From an uncultured Holophaga sp. (GTDB lineage Bacteria > Acidobacteriota > Holophagae > Holophagales > Holophagaceae): a stretch of 64,000 nt of DNA. Positions 43,746 through 52,268 of this stretch are shown here, in pieces. The number at the start of each line of letters is the position of its first letter. Within the stretch, counting starts at the first letter, position 1. The stretch lies in contig NZ_OY781925.1 in assembly GCF_963677305.1 (NCBI RefSeq), positions 3,004,783 to 3,068,782 on the forward strand, given 5' to 3'. The translations under genes and the position numbers were made by a program. A model generated the notes under the pieces. It was given only the letters and a program-made list of their open reading frames with translations, searched no databases and was not told where the DNA came from.

Positions 43746-44272
43746 GGCTGCCCGCCCCCCTCGCGCCTGTTCACCGCCTCGATGGCTTCCTGCCAGAGCT
43801 CACGGGTGTCCTCCCTCAGAACCCAGCGGGGCTCCAGGGGGAGTGTATGCCAGGCCCCCTCGGCCATCTCGGCCTCCAGCTGTCCAGGGCCCCACCCCGC
43901 ATAGCCGAGGAAGAGTCGGTAATGGGCACTCGGCTCCAGGAGGAGACCCTCCAGCAGGTCCTTCCGGAAACTCACGAAGTCGGTGAAGTCCAGGACCAAG
44001 TCATCCGCCGAGGGCATGCCCCCCCGCACCAGGATGATGCCGCGCTGGGGATCCACCGGCCCCCCCCGGAAGGCTGTGGCACCCGTCTCTCCGGCGAACT
44101 CCAGGTGGCTCTCTGAACAGATCTGCTGAAGGGTCAACGGCAGGGGACGGTTCAGGATCACCCCCATGGACCCGTTCTCGTCATGCTCCACGACGAGCAC
44201 AAGTGTATGCAGAAAATTGGGATCCAGAAGGAGGGGGCTTGAAGCAAGCAGACAGGGCGCCGAGAAGCTCAT
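43742..44272 (-). CDS. YqgE/AlgH family protein (UPF0301)
   Basis: This 176-residue cytoplasmic protein of the AlgH/YqgE family has unclear biochemical function. Motifs are LLLDPNFLHTLVLVVEHDENG, then GVILNRPL, AFRGGPVDPQRGIIL, FLGYAGWGPGQLEAEMAEGAWH and the tryptophan-rich end (LREDTRELWQEAI). The ATG at 44272 was chosen because the start then aligns with relatives; an ATG at 44284 is possible. It is divergent from a membrane-protein gene with a very short gap (about 20-30 bases), so their promoters must overlap. Confidence 0.9.
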   Translation of the reverse strand: MSFSAPCLLASSPLLLDPNFLHTLVLVVEHDENGSMGVILNRPLPLTLQQICSESHLEFAGETGATAFRGGPVDPQRGIILVRGGMPSADDLVLDFTDFVSFRKDLLEGLLLEPSAHYRLFLGYAGWGPGQLEAEMAEGAWHTLPLEPRWVLREDTRELWQEAIEAVNRREGGGQP

Positions 44273-44303
44273 GGCCAAGATCATAGCGCGCTAAGCTTCT
44301 AGC

Positions 44304-45047
44304 ATGCGCATGTCCACCTTCAGGAATCTCTCGGCCATTCCCACCAGCTTCGGCTGGCTCCTGCGCCATCGCGTCATGGTCCTGGCCCTCGCCCTGCTAT
44401 GGGGCATCCTGATGGTCATCGCCCCGCTGGCGCAGCTCCGGGCAGGTCTCCCGGAGCATCTGCTCTACACCGCCGTGGTCAACCTGATCTTCACCCTGCC
44501 GGCAGAGTTCTACCTCCTGCCCATGCTGCTCGCCTATCTGGACGCCCGGTACAACCACCACCCTGCCAACCTGCTCCAGGACTGGCGCCACACCTTCGAG
44601 AGCCGCTGGCTGAAGGCCGCAGTCGCCAGGGCCGTCCTCTATATCGCAGTCTCGGCAGGCCTGGCCTTCTTCATCGTCCCCGGGCTTCTGATCATTCTTC
44701 TCCTCGGCTGGATGCCCTACTACGCTCTGCTTCGGGGGGGCAGCGTGACCCATGCCGGACGCTGGAGTGTGCAGGTCATGGCCCGGGAGTGGCGCCGGGT
44801 CCTCCTCGCCGCCCTGCCCATCTTCGCCATCTACCTGGCTCTCCTCTTCGGGGTGGACCGGGCCGCCGCCCACTGGGGACCGGAGCCCAGTCTCTACTTC
44901 CGTTTCCGCCATCCGGTCTTCTGGCTGGTCTATGTGGTGAGCGCAGTCATCAACATCTGGTCGGGCATGGCCTTCCTGGCCCTCTTCCATGACGTCGAGA
45001 ACGAGCTGATGCTCAAGGCCCAGGATCCCGATCAGAGGCGGAAATAG
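44304..45047 (+). CDS. Integral membrane protein of unknown function
   Basis: This 247-residue inner-membrane protein has about six hydrophobic segments, near residues 23-45, 55-80, 105-140 (one long or two short), 167-185 and 205-230. A short positively charged N terminus favours a cytoplasmic start. ARYNHHPANLLQDWRHTF lies in a cytoplasmic loop. There are no catalytic motifs and I do not recognise the family. Its 3' end overlaps the convergent amidase gene by 16 bases. An alternative ATG lies two codons in. Confidence 0.6.
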   Translation: MRMSTFRNLSAIPTSFGWLLRHRVMVLALALLWGILMVIAPLAQLRAGLPEHLLYTAVVNLIFTLPAEFYLLPMLLAYLDARYNHHPANLLQDWRHTFESRWLKAAVARAVLYIAVSAGLAFFIVPGLLIILLLGWMPYYALLRGGSVTHAGRWSVQVMAREWRRVLLAALPIFAIYLALLFGVDRAAAHWGPEPSLYFRFRHPVFWLVYVVSAVINIWSGMAFLALFHDVENELMLKAQDPDQRRK

Positions 45048-46708
45048 GCCCGGATCCCCTTCACAATGGCTTCGGCGTACCGCTCCCGGAAGCGGGGGTC
45101 CTGGAAGCGGCCTGCATCCTCCTCATTGGTGAGGTTCACCACTTCCAGCAGGACCTTGGCACTGGCGGAAGAGTGACGGATCACAGCCGGGACGAAGGGT
45201 TTGCCCGAACGCTTGATGATGTTTCGGATGGGACGGTTCGCGTGGATGGCGATGTGATCTGACTCCAGGGCCTTGAGGAGGAGCTCCGCCAGTTGGCGGC
45301 TGCGGGCCTCGCCCTGGAGGCGCTCCCGGGCCGTGGCCTTGAAGATTCCGCCCCGCTTCATCTCAGCCACCTGGACGCCATGACTGGATTGCATCGTGAA
45401 ACTGCCCGGCACCGCCGTGGCCCCTGGCACATAGGCCATGGTGCCCAGCGCACTGGGATGGAGGCTGTCGGCATGGAAGCTGAGGAAGACCGTCTTCCGG
45501 GCGTCACCATGCTTGCGGAAGTCGGCGAACCAGTCGTTGGCCAGGATCCAGCGGAGGTGAACGCTCACTGCGTTGGGGCTCTCTCCATCGTTGGCGAAGG
45601 GAGGTGTGGTGAGGATCTCGGCCTGGCGGGTGGGGCTCTTGATCTCGTCGCGGCAATTGAAGCCGACACCTGGGTAGCGCATGGTGGAACTGACGGTGGC
45701 CAAGGTGTCCCGCTGCAGGATGCGCATCACCCGCATGGCGATGTCATAGACGAAGTCCGACTCCCAGACCCCATTGGCCACGGCTCCCGAATCGATGCCG
45801 CCATGCCCCGGATCCAGTACGATACGGACCCCCTGGAGACTGGGCCCGCCATCGACCCGACGGGTCCGCTTCATCTCGGCCCTGACTTCCCGATCCTCCT
45901 GGAGGGCCCGGGAGCCCTCGGTCTGAAAGGGGTCAGCCAGATGCTTCACGGGGATCCTGATGACCGTTCCGGGCTGGATGGCCCGCACATCCTGGATTCC
46001 GCTCAGGCGTGCCAACTCCAGAGCGAGGTCATTGACCTCCTTGGGGTCCACTCGATCCGTGTAGCGCATGACCACGCTGGAGTAGAGCGCCTCCCCCTTC
46101 CGCAGGCGGTAGAGGGCGTATTTGCCCTCCCGGTCCTCCTTGAAGTCCAGCAGGGCGCGGTAGGCCGCCACCTTGGCCTCATCATCCAGCGCGTCTTCGG
46201 GGGACCTGCGATCGGCATGGGGCTCCCGGTCGCCCCCCAGATCCACGGACAGGAGCTTCCTCGGAATCTCCAGACCATCCCCTTTGCGGAGCTTCTCAGG
46301 GAGACCGGGGTTCGCCTCCTGGACCAGGTCATAATTCTGGCCGTGCCCGGTGAAAAGGGCACTGATGAGCCAGAACGACTCCAGCTCAGGCCAGCGGACC
46401 GTGTGGCGCACCCGGTCGGCTCCCCAGGCGTCATCGGGGAAGAGGCTCTCCAGGAGCCAGCGCTTCCCTTCGGGGGTCAGCTCATTGAAGGAAGCCCAGG
46501 CTCCCCCCTTGCGGTGGGCCAGGATGGACGGAGGGAGGGGAGCCCGCTCCACCTGGACCCCCTTCCGGAAGATGAGGCGGACCAGGGCCGTGCCCTCCCT
46601 GGGCAAAGAGGCCCTGATCTCCTGGGTCTTGGGATCGGCAGGGGCCGCCATCACCACGGACCCAGCCAGGAGTGTGGCAAGGGTCAGACGAGGGCTCAGT
46701 CCTCCCAC
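45032..46708 (-). CDS. N-acetylmuramoyl-L-alanine amidase (Amidase_3, AmiC-like)
   Basis: This periplasmic zinc amidase of about 558 residues cuts the bond between N-acetylmuramic acid and L-Ala in peptidoglycan, as in daughter-cell separation. A signal peptide lies at 1-22 (LTLATLLAGSVVMAAPA). A long N-terminal part follows, with LysM-like bits (VQEANPGLPEKLRKGDGLEI; VRAIQPGTVIRIPVKHL). The catalytic domain (about 300-558) has VLDPGHGGIDSGA (Zn His), VWESDFVYD (Zn Glu), LSFHADS (Zn His) and KVLLEVVNLTNEED (catalytic Glu). The GTG at 46708 gives the signal peptide directly and has AGAGG upstream. It overlaps the upstream RdgC-like gene. Confidence 0.9.
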   Translation of the reverse strand: MGGLSPRLTLATLLAGSVVMAAPADPKTQEIRASLPREGTALVRLIFRKGVQVERAPLPPSILAHRKGGAWASFNELTPEGKRWLLESLFPDDAWGADRVRHTVRWPELESFWLISALFTGHGQNYDLVQEANPGLPEKLRKGDGLEIPRKLLSVDLGGDREPHADRRSPEDALDDEAKVAAYRALLDFKEDREGKYALYRLRKGEALYSSVVMRYTDRVDPKEVNDLALELARLSGIQDVRAIQPGTVIRIPVKHLADPFQTEGSRALQEDREVRAEMKRTRRVDGGPSLQGVRIVLDPGHGGIDSGAVANGVWESDFVYDIAMRVMRILQRDTLATVSSTMRYPGVGFNCRDEIKSPTRQAEILTTPPFANDGESPNAVSVHLRWILANDWFADFRKHGDARKTVFLSFHADSLHPSALGTMAYVPGATAVPGSFTMQSSHGVQVAEMKRGGIFKATARERLQGEARSRQLAELLLKALESDHIAIHANRPIRNIIKRSGKPFVPAVIRHSSASAKVLLEVVNLTNEEDAGRFQDPRFRERYAEAIVKGIRAYFRL

Positions 46709-47247
46709 GGAGCCTCTTCCCCACCGACAACACCCTGGAGGCCAGCTTTCACCCATTCCCGCAGGGCCTGTTCGAGGGCCTCAGGTTCCTGGGCCCGCAG
46801 CGTGAGGAAGGCACCGAAACGGCGCTCGAGGTGCGCGGTCCCTTCTTCCAGCAGGAACATCCGATCCGCGACCCGCCCCTGAAGGTCCTTGGCCTGGGTG
46901 GGCGGCAGCTTCAGCGCACTGGTGTCAAGGGTCGCGGCATTGAGCACACAGGTCCACTCCATGTCCCCCGAGAGCAGGCGGATCTTGGCCTTGGCCGGGC
47001 GCATGCCACGGGAGAGGGCCTCGAAGGCCTCCCGGCTCTCAGCGGGGTTTCCCTTCCGGAGGCTGAGTTCCTTCACATCCCCCCGCTCTGTAGCCAGCTG
47101 TACGGAGTCATCGACGAACAGGGCCGACTGATCATTGGGCAGCCCGCTGGTCCCTCCCTCGGTCAGCCCGCGCATCCAGAGCCAGAGGAGGAACTCCTCG
47201 CCGAGGAAGCGCCCCTGTTCGATGAGTTCCATGGGTTTGGCGGTCAC
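46696..47247 (-). CDS. RdgC-like C-terminal part (separate gene)
   Basis: This 183-residue protein, read after the RdgC N-terminal gene, resembles the second half of RdgC, a ring-shaped DNA-binding protein that modulates RecA. The opening IEQGRFLGEEFLLWLWMRG and the later block MEWTCVLNAATLDTSALKLP, then RVADRMFLLEEGTAHLERRF followed by GAFLTL, match the pattern I remember for the RdgC C-terminal region. Its ATG overlaps the stop of the N-terminal gene (ATGA). That favours a normal two-gene arrangement rather than a recent frameshift. The identification is tentative. Confidence 0.5.
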   Translation of the reverse strand: MTAKPMELIEQGRFLGEEFLLWLWMRGLTEGGTSGLPNDQSALFVDDSVQLATERGDVKELSLRKGNPAESREAFEALSRGMRPAKAKIRLLSGDMEWTCVLNAATLDTSALKLPPTQAKDLQGRVADRMFLLEEGTAHLERRFGAFLTLRAQEPEALEQALREWVKAGLQGVVGGEEAPWED

Positions 47248-47858
47248 TGGACCTCCTCCAGTTCAAGATTGAGGGGATCCAGGGACATGAGCCCTTCCAC
47301 AGGAACGGCGGGCGCCACTCGCCCTGCGAGGAGAAGGGGGGCAAGGGGCTGGAGTTCGCAGCCGAAGCTCTTCATGAAGAGGCCGATGAGGGCTCCCTGG
47401 ACCTTGCTGGAGCCTCCCGTGGTCCAGAGCAGCCCCCCCTTCAGATCCCATGCCACCTCGACGGTCTTGGGTATCGGCAGCACCTTGGACAACAGCTCTG
47501 CCTTGACCTCGTCCTGGACAGAGGTCCGGGCCTCCTTGCCCAGGAAAGCCAGATCCTTCTCCTTCATGAGTTGCATGATCCGGAGCTCCACCTGGGCCTT
47601 GAGGAGGGAGGCGGGCACCTTGCGGGTGTCGATGCGCAGGGAAAAGAGGGCGAAGCGGTCCTGACTGACCCAGTCGCGGTCAGGTGGCAGGATCAGGGGG
47701 TTGCGCCAGTCGCACCACCCCAGGCGCTCCTCCTCCAAGCCATCCTCGAAGGGGCGGAACTGGTCCTGCTCCAGACCCTGCTGGAGGTCGGCCTCGGAGG
47801 GGACAGGCCCGAGCACCATGAAGCGCTTGAGGGATAGGGAACCTTGAAGGAGACTCAT
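47244..47858 (-). CDS. RdgC-like N-terminal part (separate gene)
   Basis: This 204-residue protein resembles the N-terminal half of RdgC. Early LKRFMVLGPVPSEADLQQGL matches, as does the middle DRFALFSLRIDTRKVPASLL. LKAQVELRIMQLMKEKDLAF is followed by the basic helix LGKEARTSVQDEVKAELLSK and LPIPKTVEVAWDLKGGLLW, all in the order known from E. coli RdgC. E. coli RdgC is one chain of 303 residues; here a stop follows the first half. The start overlaps the PP2C stop, and the stop overlaps the next gene, so four genes from PP2C to the amidase appear coupled. Confidence 0.6.
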   Translation of the reverse strand: MSLLQGSLSLKRFMVLGPVPSEADLQQGLEQDQFRPFEDGLEEERLGWCDWRNPLILPPDRDWVSQDRFALFSLRIDTRKVPASLLKAQVELRIMQLMKEKDLAFLGKEARTSVQDEVKAELLSKVLPIPKTVEVAWDLKGGLLWTTGGSSKVQGALIGLFMKSFGCELQPLAPLLLAGRVAPAVPVEGLMSLDPLNLELEEVQ

Positions 47859-48781
47859 GGGCGACCCGCAAACAGACGTTTGAACCAGTTGGAGAGACCA
47901 GGGGATGCCTCCGGCTCGAGCTGGACCCTGGGTTCATGCCAGGTGACCGGTTCCCCGGGGATCGGAAGGGCAAAGGCCGGATCGTCCAGGGCGAGGAGGA
48001 GGGCTGTGATATTGTCACGCCCCCCGCGATCCAGCGCCAGTTCCACCATGAGCTCAACGGACCTCCGGGGCGAAAAGCCGAAGTCCAGGATGGACTTGAT
48101 CTCATGATCCTCGATCTCGCCATGAAGCCCGTCGGTGCAGAGGAGCAGCCTGTCCCCACGCCGGATGGGGACCTTGACCACCGAGGCCTCCAGGGGCCGG
48201 GGGCAGCCCAGGGCCTGGGTGATCATGCTCCGCTGGGGGTGCACTCTGGCCTGTTCCGGGGTGATGGAACCGGCCATGACCATCTCGTTGACCAGGGTGT
48301 GGTCCGTGGTCACCTGGTGGATGTGGGGGCGGCGGTAGAGGTAGGCCCGACTGTCTCCGACATGGACCAGGTAGGCGAAGCCGTTCCAGACCACCCCGGC
48401 GGTCAGGGTGCTGCCCATGCCCCTTGAGGAGCGCTCGGCATCGGAGTACCTCAGGACGGAGTGGCTGGCGACCTGGGCCGAAATGGCGAGGGCCTGGAGG
48501 AGATCCTCCTCCCGGGCTCCCTGCGAGGGGAAGCGCCCCCAGTGGCCAAACATGGTCACCGCCATGGAGAGGAGTCCCTCCCGGCTGGCGATCTCCCCGC
48601 TGGCGGCCCCCCCCATGCCATCGGCCACGGCAGCCAGGAGACCAGAGCGGCACACCTGGGGTGAGCGCCCGAGGGCGCTCACCTGGGGTTCCTCTCCATC
48701 CAGGGCACTGACCAGATAACCATCTTCATTATTCTTCCGGACACGCCCCTGATGGGTGATGGCGGCATAATCAATGAGCAT
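47855..48781 (-). CDS. PP2C-family protein Ser/Thr phosphatase
   Basis: This 308-residue metal-dependent phosphatase of the PPM type removes phosphate from Ser/Thr of proteins. Motifs are THQGRVRKNNEDGYLV, AAVADGMGGAASGE, AYLVHVGDSRAYLYR, LLLCTDGLHGEI and DRGGRDNITALLL, with all metal-binding Asp residues present. No membrane segment is seen; a Pro/Glu tail of about 50 residues follows the domain. No Hanks-type kinase is in the window. It is the first gene of the PP2C-RdgC-like-amidase run. A second, shorter PP2C lies at 55 kb. Confidence 0.93.
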   Translation of the reverse strand: MLIDYAAITHQGRVRKNNEDGYLVSALDGEEPQVSALGRSPQVCRSGLLAAVADGMGGAASGEIASREGLLSMAVTMFGHWGRFPSQGAREEDLLQALAISAQVASHSVLRYSDAERSSRGMGSTLTAGVVWNGFAYLVHVGDSRAYLYRRPHIHQVTTDHTLVNEMVMAGSITPEQARVHPQRSMITQALGCPRPLEASVVKVPIRRGDRLLLCTDGLHGEIEDHEIKSILDFGFSPRRSVELMVELALDRGGRDNITALLLALDDPAFALPIPGEPVTWHEPRVQLEPEASPGLSNWFKRLFAGRP

Positions 48782-48928
48782 GGACGAGGAAATCCCGAAG
48801 ACGAAGCTGAGCAGAGTGCACTGCAGGGGCGCAGGACTCCATGTTATCCCGGATTGCCACCCGGGATCGGAAGAGCCTTCATGTTTTTCTCATCTCTCCA
48901 CTCGAACCTGGGGAAAGGTGGCCTTGTA

Positions 48929-49774
48929 ATGCATCTCACCGTCATCGGCCCCGGCAGTCTGGGTCTGGCCCTTGCGCAGTGGGCCGCAGAGTGCGGCCTC
49001 CAGGTGACCCTGATGGGCCGGAACCGTCTTCATGCGGAAGAGGGGCGCCGGAAGGTACTGACCCGCTGGGAGGGCTCCCTCCGCAAGGGCCGCTTGTCCG
49101 AAGATGGAATCCAGAGTGCCGCGAGTCGCCTTCAGACTGGGGAACTGGGCCCGGGATACCGGGGGGCAGTCCTGGAGGCTCTGCCCGAGGACCTGGACCA
49201 GAAGGCTGTCCTCTGGCGGACCCTCGCAGAGGGGGCCGGACCGGAAACCCTCTGGCTCACAGCCACCTCCAGCCTCCCCTTGGCAGAGATCAGGAGGGCG
49301 AGCAGCTTCCCCCTGCCCATCTTCGGGTTCCACTGTTTTGTCCCTCTGCACCTCCACCGCGTCCTGGAGCTCATCTCCGAGCCAGACTCGGACCCGTCCC
49401 CGGCCCATCGGCTCGGAGAGACCCTGGGACTCAAGGTCATCCCCGCACCGGATCGCCCCGGCTTCCTCGCCAGCCGTCTGGCCCTGCTGCAGGGACTGGA
49501 GGCCATCCGCATGGTGGAGCGCGGCGAGGGCAGCCCGGAGGCCATCGACGCCTTGATGACTTTGGGGTATGGGCACCCCTGCGGCCCCCTGGAACTGAGC
49601 GACCGGGTCGGGCTCGATCTGAGACTGGCCATCACAGAGGCCCTTCACCGGAGTTCCGGTGACCCGGCCTTCGCCCCACCGGATCTCCTCAAGAGGATGG
49701 TTGGCAGGGGGGAACTGGGCATGAAGGCGGGGCGGGGATTCTATGTCTGGCAGCATGGGAGACGAAAGGTATGA
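48929..49774 (+). CDS. 3-hydroxyacyl-CoA dehydrogenase family protein
   Basis: This 281-residue NAD(P)-linked dehydrogenase resembles 3-hydroxybutyryl-CoA dehydrogenase, which oxidises or forms 3-hydroxyacyl-CoA in beta-oxidation or butyrate routes. The N-terminal Rossmann motif is LTVIGPGSLGLALA. The catalytic His lies in FGFHCFVPLHLHRVLELI, in place of the usual HFFNP. The C-terminal dimer domain has PGFLASRL, GPLELSDRVGLDL, and ends GMKAGRGFYVW. The ATG at 48929 follows AGGTGG by eight bases; longer reading frames upstream lack homology. It runs into the small membrane gene (ATGA overlap). Confidence 0.78.
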   Translation: MHLTVIGPGSLGLALAQWAAECGLQVTLMGRNRLHAEEGRRKVLTRWEGSLRKGRLSEDGIQSAASRLQTGELGPGYRGAVLEALPEDLDQKAVLWRTLAEGAGPETLWLTATSSLPLAEIRRASSFPLPIFGFHCFVPLHLHRVLELISEPDSDPSPAHRLGETLGLKVIPAPDRPGFLASRLALLQGLEAIRMVERGEGSPEAIDALMTLGYGHPCGPLELSDRVGLDLRLAITEALHRSSGDPAFAPPDLLKRMVGRGELGMKAGRGFYVWQHGRRKV

Positions 49775-49923
49775 CCCCCCTTGAACTGACTGTCCTGGCC
49801 ATCGCCCTGCTGCTCCTCCTCTGGGTGGCCTATCGGATCGGGAGGTTCCTGGTCCGTCTCCTCTTCGGCCTCGTGGCCCTGGGACTGATAGTCTATGGAA
49901 TCTGGTATTTCCTCATCCGCTGA
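49771..49923 (+). CDS. Small two-helix membrane protein
   Basis: This 50-residue protein begins MTPLELTVLAIALLLLLWVA, then YRIGRFLVRLLFGLVALGLI, and ends with YGIWYFLIR. Two hydrophobic helices are separated by a basic turn with Arg residues. The ATG overlaps the dehydrogenase stop (ATGA) and the zinc-ribbon gene follows after 19 bases, so translation coupling is likely. No known family is recognised. The tight packing and clean hydrophobic pattern support a real gene. Confidence 0.6.
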   Translation: MTPLELTVLAIALLLLLWVAYRIGRFLVRLLFGLVALGLIVYGIWYFLIR

Positions 49924-49942
49924 CCCCCTTCTGGAGTTGCCC

Positions 49943-50143
49943 ATGTCCGACCTCAACTGCCCCAACTGTGGAGCCGATCTGACCGCCCCCCAGGCGGTTC
50001 GCATCGCCGAGTACCGCTTCGGCCACCTGGAGAAGCACTCCAAGCCGGACGCCCCCGCCTACCAGGCGGACCAGCCTGATACCTTCACCCTGCTCTGCAA
50101 CGCCTGCCGACGCCTGATCCGAACCCTGCCCCTGGAGAAATAG
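49943..50143 (+). CDS. Small zinc-ribbon protein
   Basis: This 66-residue soluble protein starts MSDLNCPNCGADLTAP and has a second Cys pair in LLCNACRRLIRTL. Together C-x2-C and C-x2-C form a probable zinc ribbon. The middle contains EYRFGHLEKHSKPDAP. The ATG at 49943 has GGAG six bases upstream. It is the last gene before a strong terminator. The function is unknown; a nucleic-acid or protein-binding role would be typical but is not shown. Confidence 0.65.
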   Translation: MSDLNCPNCGADLTAPQAVRIAEYRFGHLEKHSKPDAPAYQADQPDTFTLLCNACRRLIRTLPLEK

Positions 50144-50172
50144 GTCTCTCGGAGACGGGTCCCCGCGTCACG

Positions 50173-50204
50173 AAAAGGGGAGGGCCCGGAAGCCCTCCCC
50201 TTTT
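50173..50204. terminator. Bidirectional terminator between the zinc-ribbon gene and pilQ
   Basis: A perfect 13-bp stem AAAAGGGGAGGGC (50173-50185) pairs with 50192-50204. It has a six-base loop and A/T runs on both flanks. It ends the + strand dehydrogenase group and the - strand pil operon. Confidence 0.9.
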
Positions 50205-50222
50205 CCGTCCTGTCCACCCCTG

Positions 50223-52268
50223 CTAGTTCTTCAGGACTCGCGGCGTGATGAAGAGCAGGAGCTCCCCGCTGTCAGCCTCCTTGGTCTTGCTCCGGAAGAG
50301 AAAGCCCAGGATGGGGATCTTGGACAGGTAGGGGATGCTGGACCCTCCATCGGACAGGTAGCTGGTGTAGACACCGCCCAGGATGGCCGTCCCTCCGTCC
50401 TTCACCAGCACCTGGGTCTCCAACTCCCGGTTCAGGATGGTCGGGGTGCCATTGACCGTGTTGCTGAAATCAGCCTCGGACTTGGTGAGCTTCAGATCCA
50501 TGAGGATGGTGCCGTCGTTGGTGATCTGAGGCGTGACATCCAGCTCCAGGTTGGCATCCACGAAGGCGGTGGTGATGGCACCGGAGGAGCTGCCCGACTG
50601 GGTGGACTGGTACGGAATCTTCCGGCCGGTTAGGATCTTGGCCTTCTTGTTGTTCTGGGTAACGACCTTGGGGTTGGAGACGATCTTGATGTCGCCGTTG
50701 GACTCACCAGCCTGGAGGATGACATTCACGCTGAAGGAGTTCCGAAGGAAGCTCACCCAGAGTTCGCCGGTGGCGTCGGTGATGGAGGTGGCGCTGGTCC
50801 AGGCCGCACCGGTGCCTCCGGAGGCGTTGTAAGCGCTGTTCCAGGTCCATCCGGAGGAGGAATTCTTGCCGCCCATGCCCCAGTAGTCAGAGGTGGTGGT
50901 GACACCTGCCGTGGAGTTGCTGGAAGGCCACTTGACACCGAAAGAACGGGAGAAGGTCTTGCTGGCCTCGACGACCCGGGCCTCGATCTGGACCTGCTGG
51001 ATGGGCACATCGATCTGGAGGACCAGTTCATCCACCAGCTTGAGGTTGTGGGGGAGGTCCGTGATGATGAGGGTGTTGGTGCGGTCATCCACGATGATGC
51101 TGCCCCGCTTGGTCAGCACCTTCTCGATGATCGCCTTGGCCTCGGAGGCCTTGGCGAAGGAGAGGGGGCGGGTGACACTCTGCAGATCGCCGGCGAGGGC
51201 CTTGGCCTCCTCCAGCTTCTTGCGGTCCTCCTCCTCCTTCTGGAGCTTCTCCAGCTTGGCGACGCGCAGGACGCCGTGGTTGATCTCCTTGCCCAGACCG
51301 GCCTGTTTCAGGATCATGTCCAGCACCAAGTCCCAGGGCGCATCCACGAACTTGAAGGTGTAAGTCTGCCCGGCCACATCGGGATCGCAGATCAGGTTGA
51401 GCTTGGCATGGTCGGCGATCAGGGTGAGGAAGGCCGAGAGCTCGGCCCCCTTCACATCGATGGTGATCTTCGAGCCAGTGTAGCGCTGCTCGTTCTCGGC
51501 CAGGGTGTGACCACCACGGGACCTGGCCTCGGGGCGCTCGGGCATCTGGCCCACCGCCCCGCCGAGGGTCGTGCCCATGGCAGGCAGGCTGGCATTCACC
51601 GCAAGTCGGGGAAGGACCTGATAGGGCATGCCTGTGGCGGGGAGGGCCTGGATCGGCGTCGCAGCCGGGGCCTGGATCGACTCCGCGGCCCTGGGTGCCT
51701 CGGTCACCGCAGGGGCCGGGGTGGTGGTGACCACTGAAGCCACGAGAGCCTGAAGCGGGTGGTCGGCAGGGGTCTGGGTGGGCTCGGCCCGGTTTACGGC
51801 CACCAGGGTCTTGCCCTGGCCCTTGGTGAAGTCCAGGGTCAGACCGGTGGCGTCAGGCGTCACAGCGACCTGGGTTCCCTCCACCACCTCGAAGACAGCA
51901 CGGGTCACCGACTTGGGAGCAGCGGCGAACTGGGCGATGCGGGCCTTGTTCACCAGAGAGGAGCGGAGCTCCCGGATCTGCTGACGGTCAACAGCGCGGG
52001 ACACGACGACACCGGGCAGGTCCACCACCACCCGGAGGGGCTTGGGGAGCACCTGGTAGCGGAGGTTCCCCTGGTAGCCGGGGATCTGGAGGCGGACCTT
52101 GGCATCCCCCTCATTTCCGGGAACCTGGGAGACCGCCAACAACATATTACTGTCGTGGGCAGGTTCTACAACAGCCCCGACGGCGGGGGTCTCTCCGGCA
52201 AGCGCACACGGCCAAGTGGCGCTAGCCACCAGCCCCGCCACGAGCAGCAGACTCAGGCGAGTTCTCAT
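50223..52268 (-). CDS. pilQ: Type IV pilus secretin PilQ
   Basis: PilQ forms the outer-membrane gate through which the pilus passes. The 681-residue protein has a signal peptide (1-24), an N-terminal AMIN-type domain (about 55-155), an Ala/Pro linker, an STN/N0 domain (about 265-340), a charged helical insert (KLEKLQKEEEDRKKLEE), and an N1 domain with RTNTLIITDLPHNL. The secretin core has FSVNVILQAGES, IVSNPKVVTQNNKKAKIL and the C-terminal IPYLSKIPILGFLFRSK, then LLLFITPRVL. A Gly/Ser/Trp-rich stretch (about 450-500) is unusual. It overlaps pilP (ATGA) and is the last gene of pilMNOPQ. Confidence 0.95.
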   Translation of the reverse strand: MRTRLSLLLVAGLVASATWPCALAGETPAVGAVVEPAHDSNMLLAVSQVPGNEGDAKVRLQIPGYQGNLRYQVLPKPLRVVVDLPGVVVSRAVDRQQIRELRSSLVNKARIAQFAAAPKSVTRAVFEVVEGTQVAVTPDATGLTLDFTKGQGKTLVAVNRAEPTQTPADHPLQALVASVVTTTPAPAVTEAPRAAESIQAPAATPIQALPATGMPYQVLPRLAVNASLPAMGTTLGGAVGQMPERPEARSRGGHTLAENEQRYTGSKITIDVKGAELSAFLTLIADHAKLNLICDPDVAGQTYTFKFVDAPWDLVLDMILKQAGLGKEINHGVLRVAKLEKLQKEEEDRKKLEEAKALAGDLQSVTRPLSFAKASEAKAIIEKVLTKRGSIIVDDRTNTLIITDLPHNLKLVDELVLQIDVPIQQVQIEARVVEASKTFSRSFGVKWPSSNSTAGVTTTSDYWGMGGKNSSSGWTWNSAYNASGGTGAAWTSATSITDATGELWVSFLRNSFSVNVILQAGESNGDIKIVSNPKVVTQNNKKAKILTGRKIPYQSTQSGSSSGAITTAFVDANLELDVTPQITNDGTILMDLKLTKSEADFSNTVNGTPTILNRELETQVLVKDGGTAILGGVYTSYLSDGGSSIPYLSKIPILGFLFRSKTKEADSGELLLFITPRVLKN

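Noticed and set aside
48890..48930. A TCGAACC string suggesting another reverse-strand tRNA
   Set aside because: No acceptor, D or anticodon stem can be formed around it.
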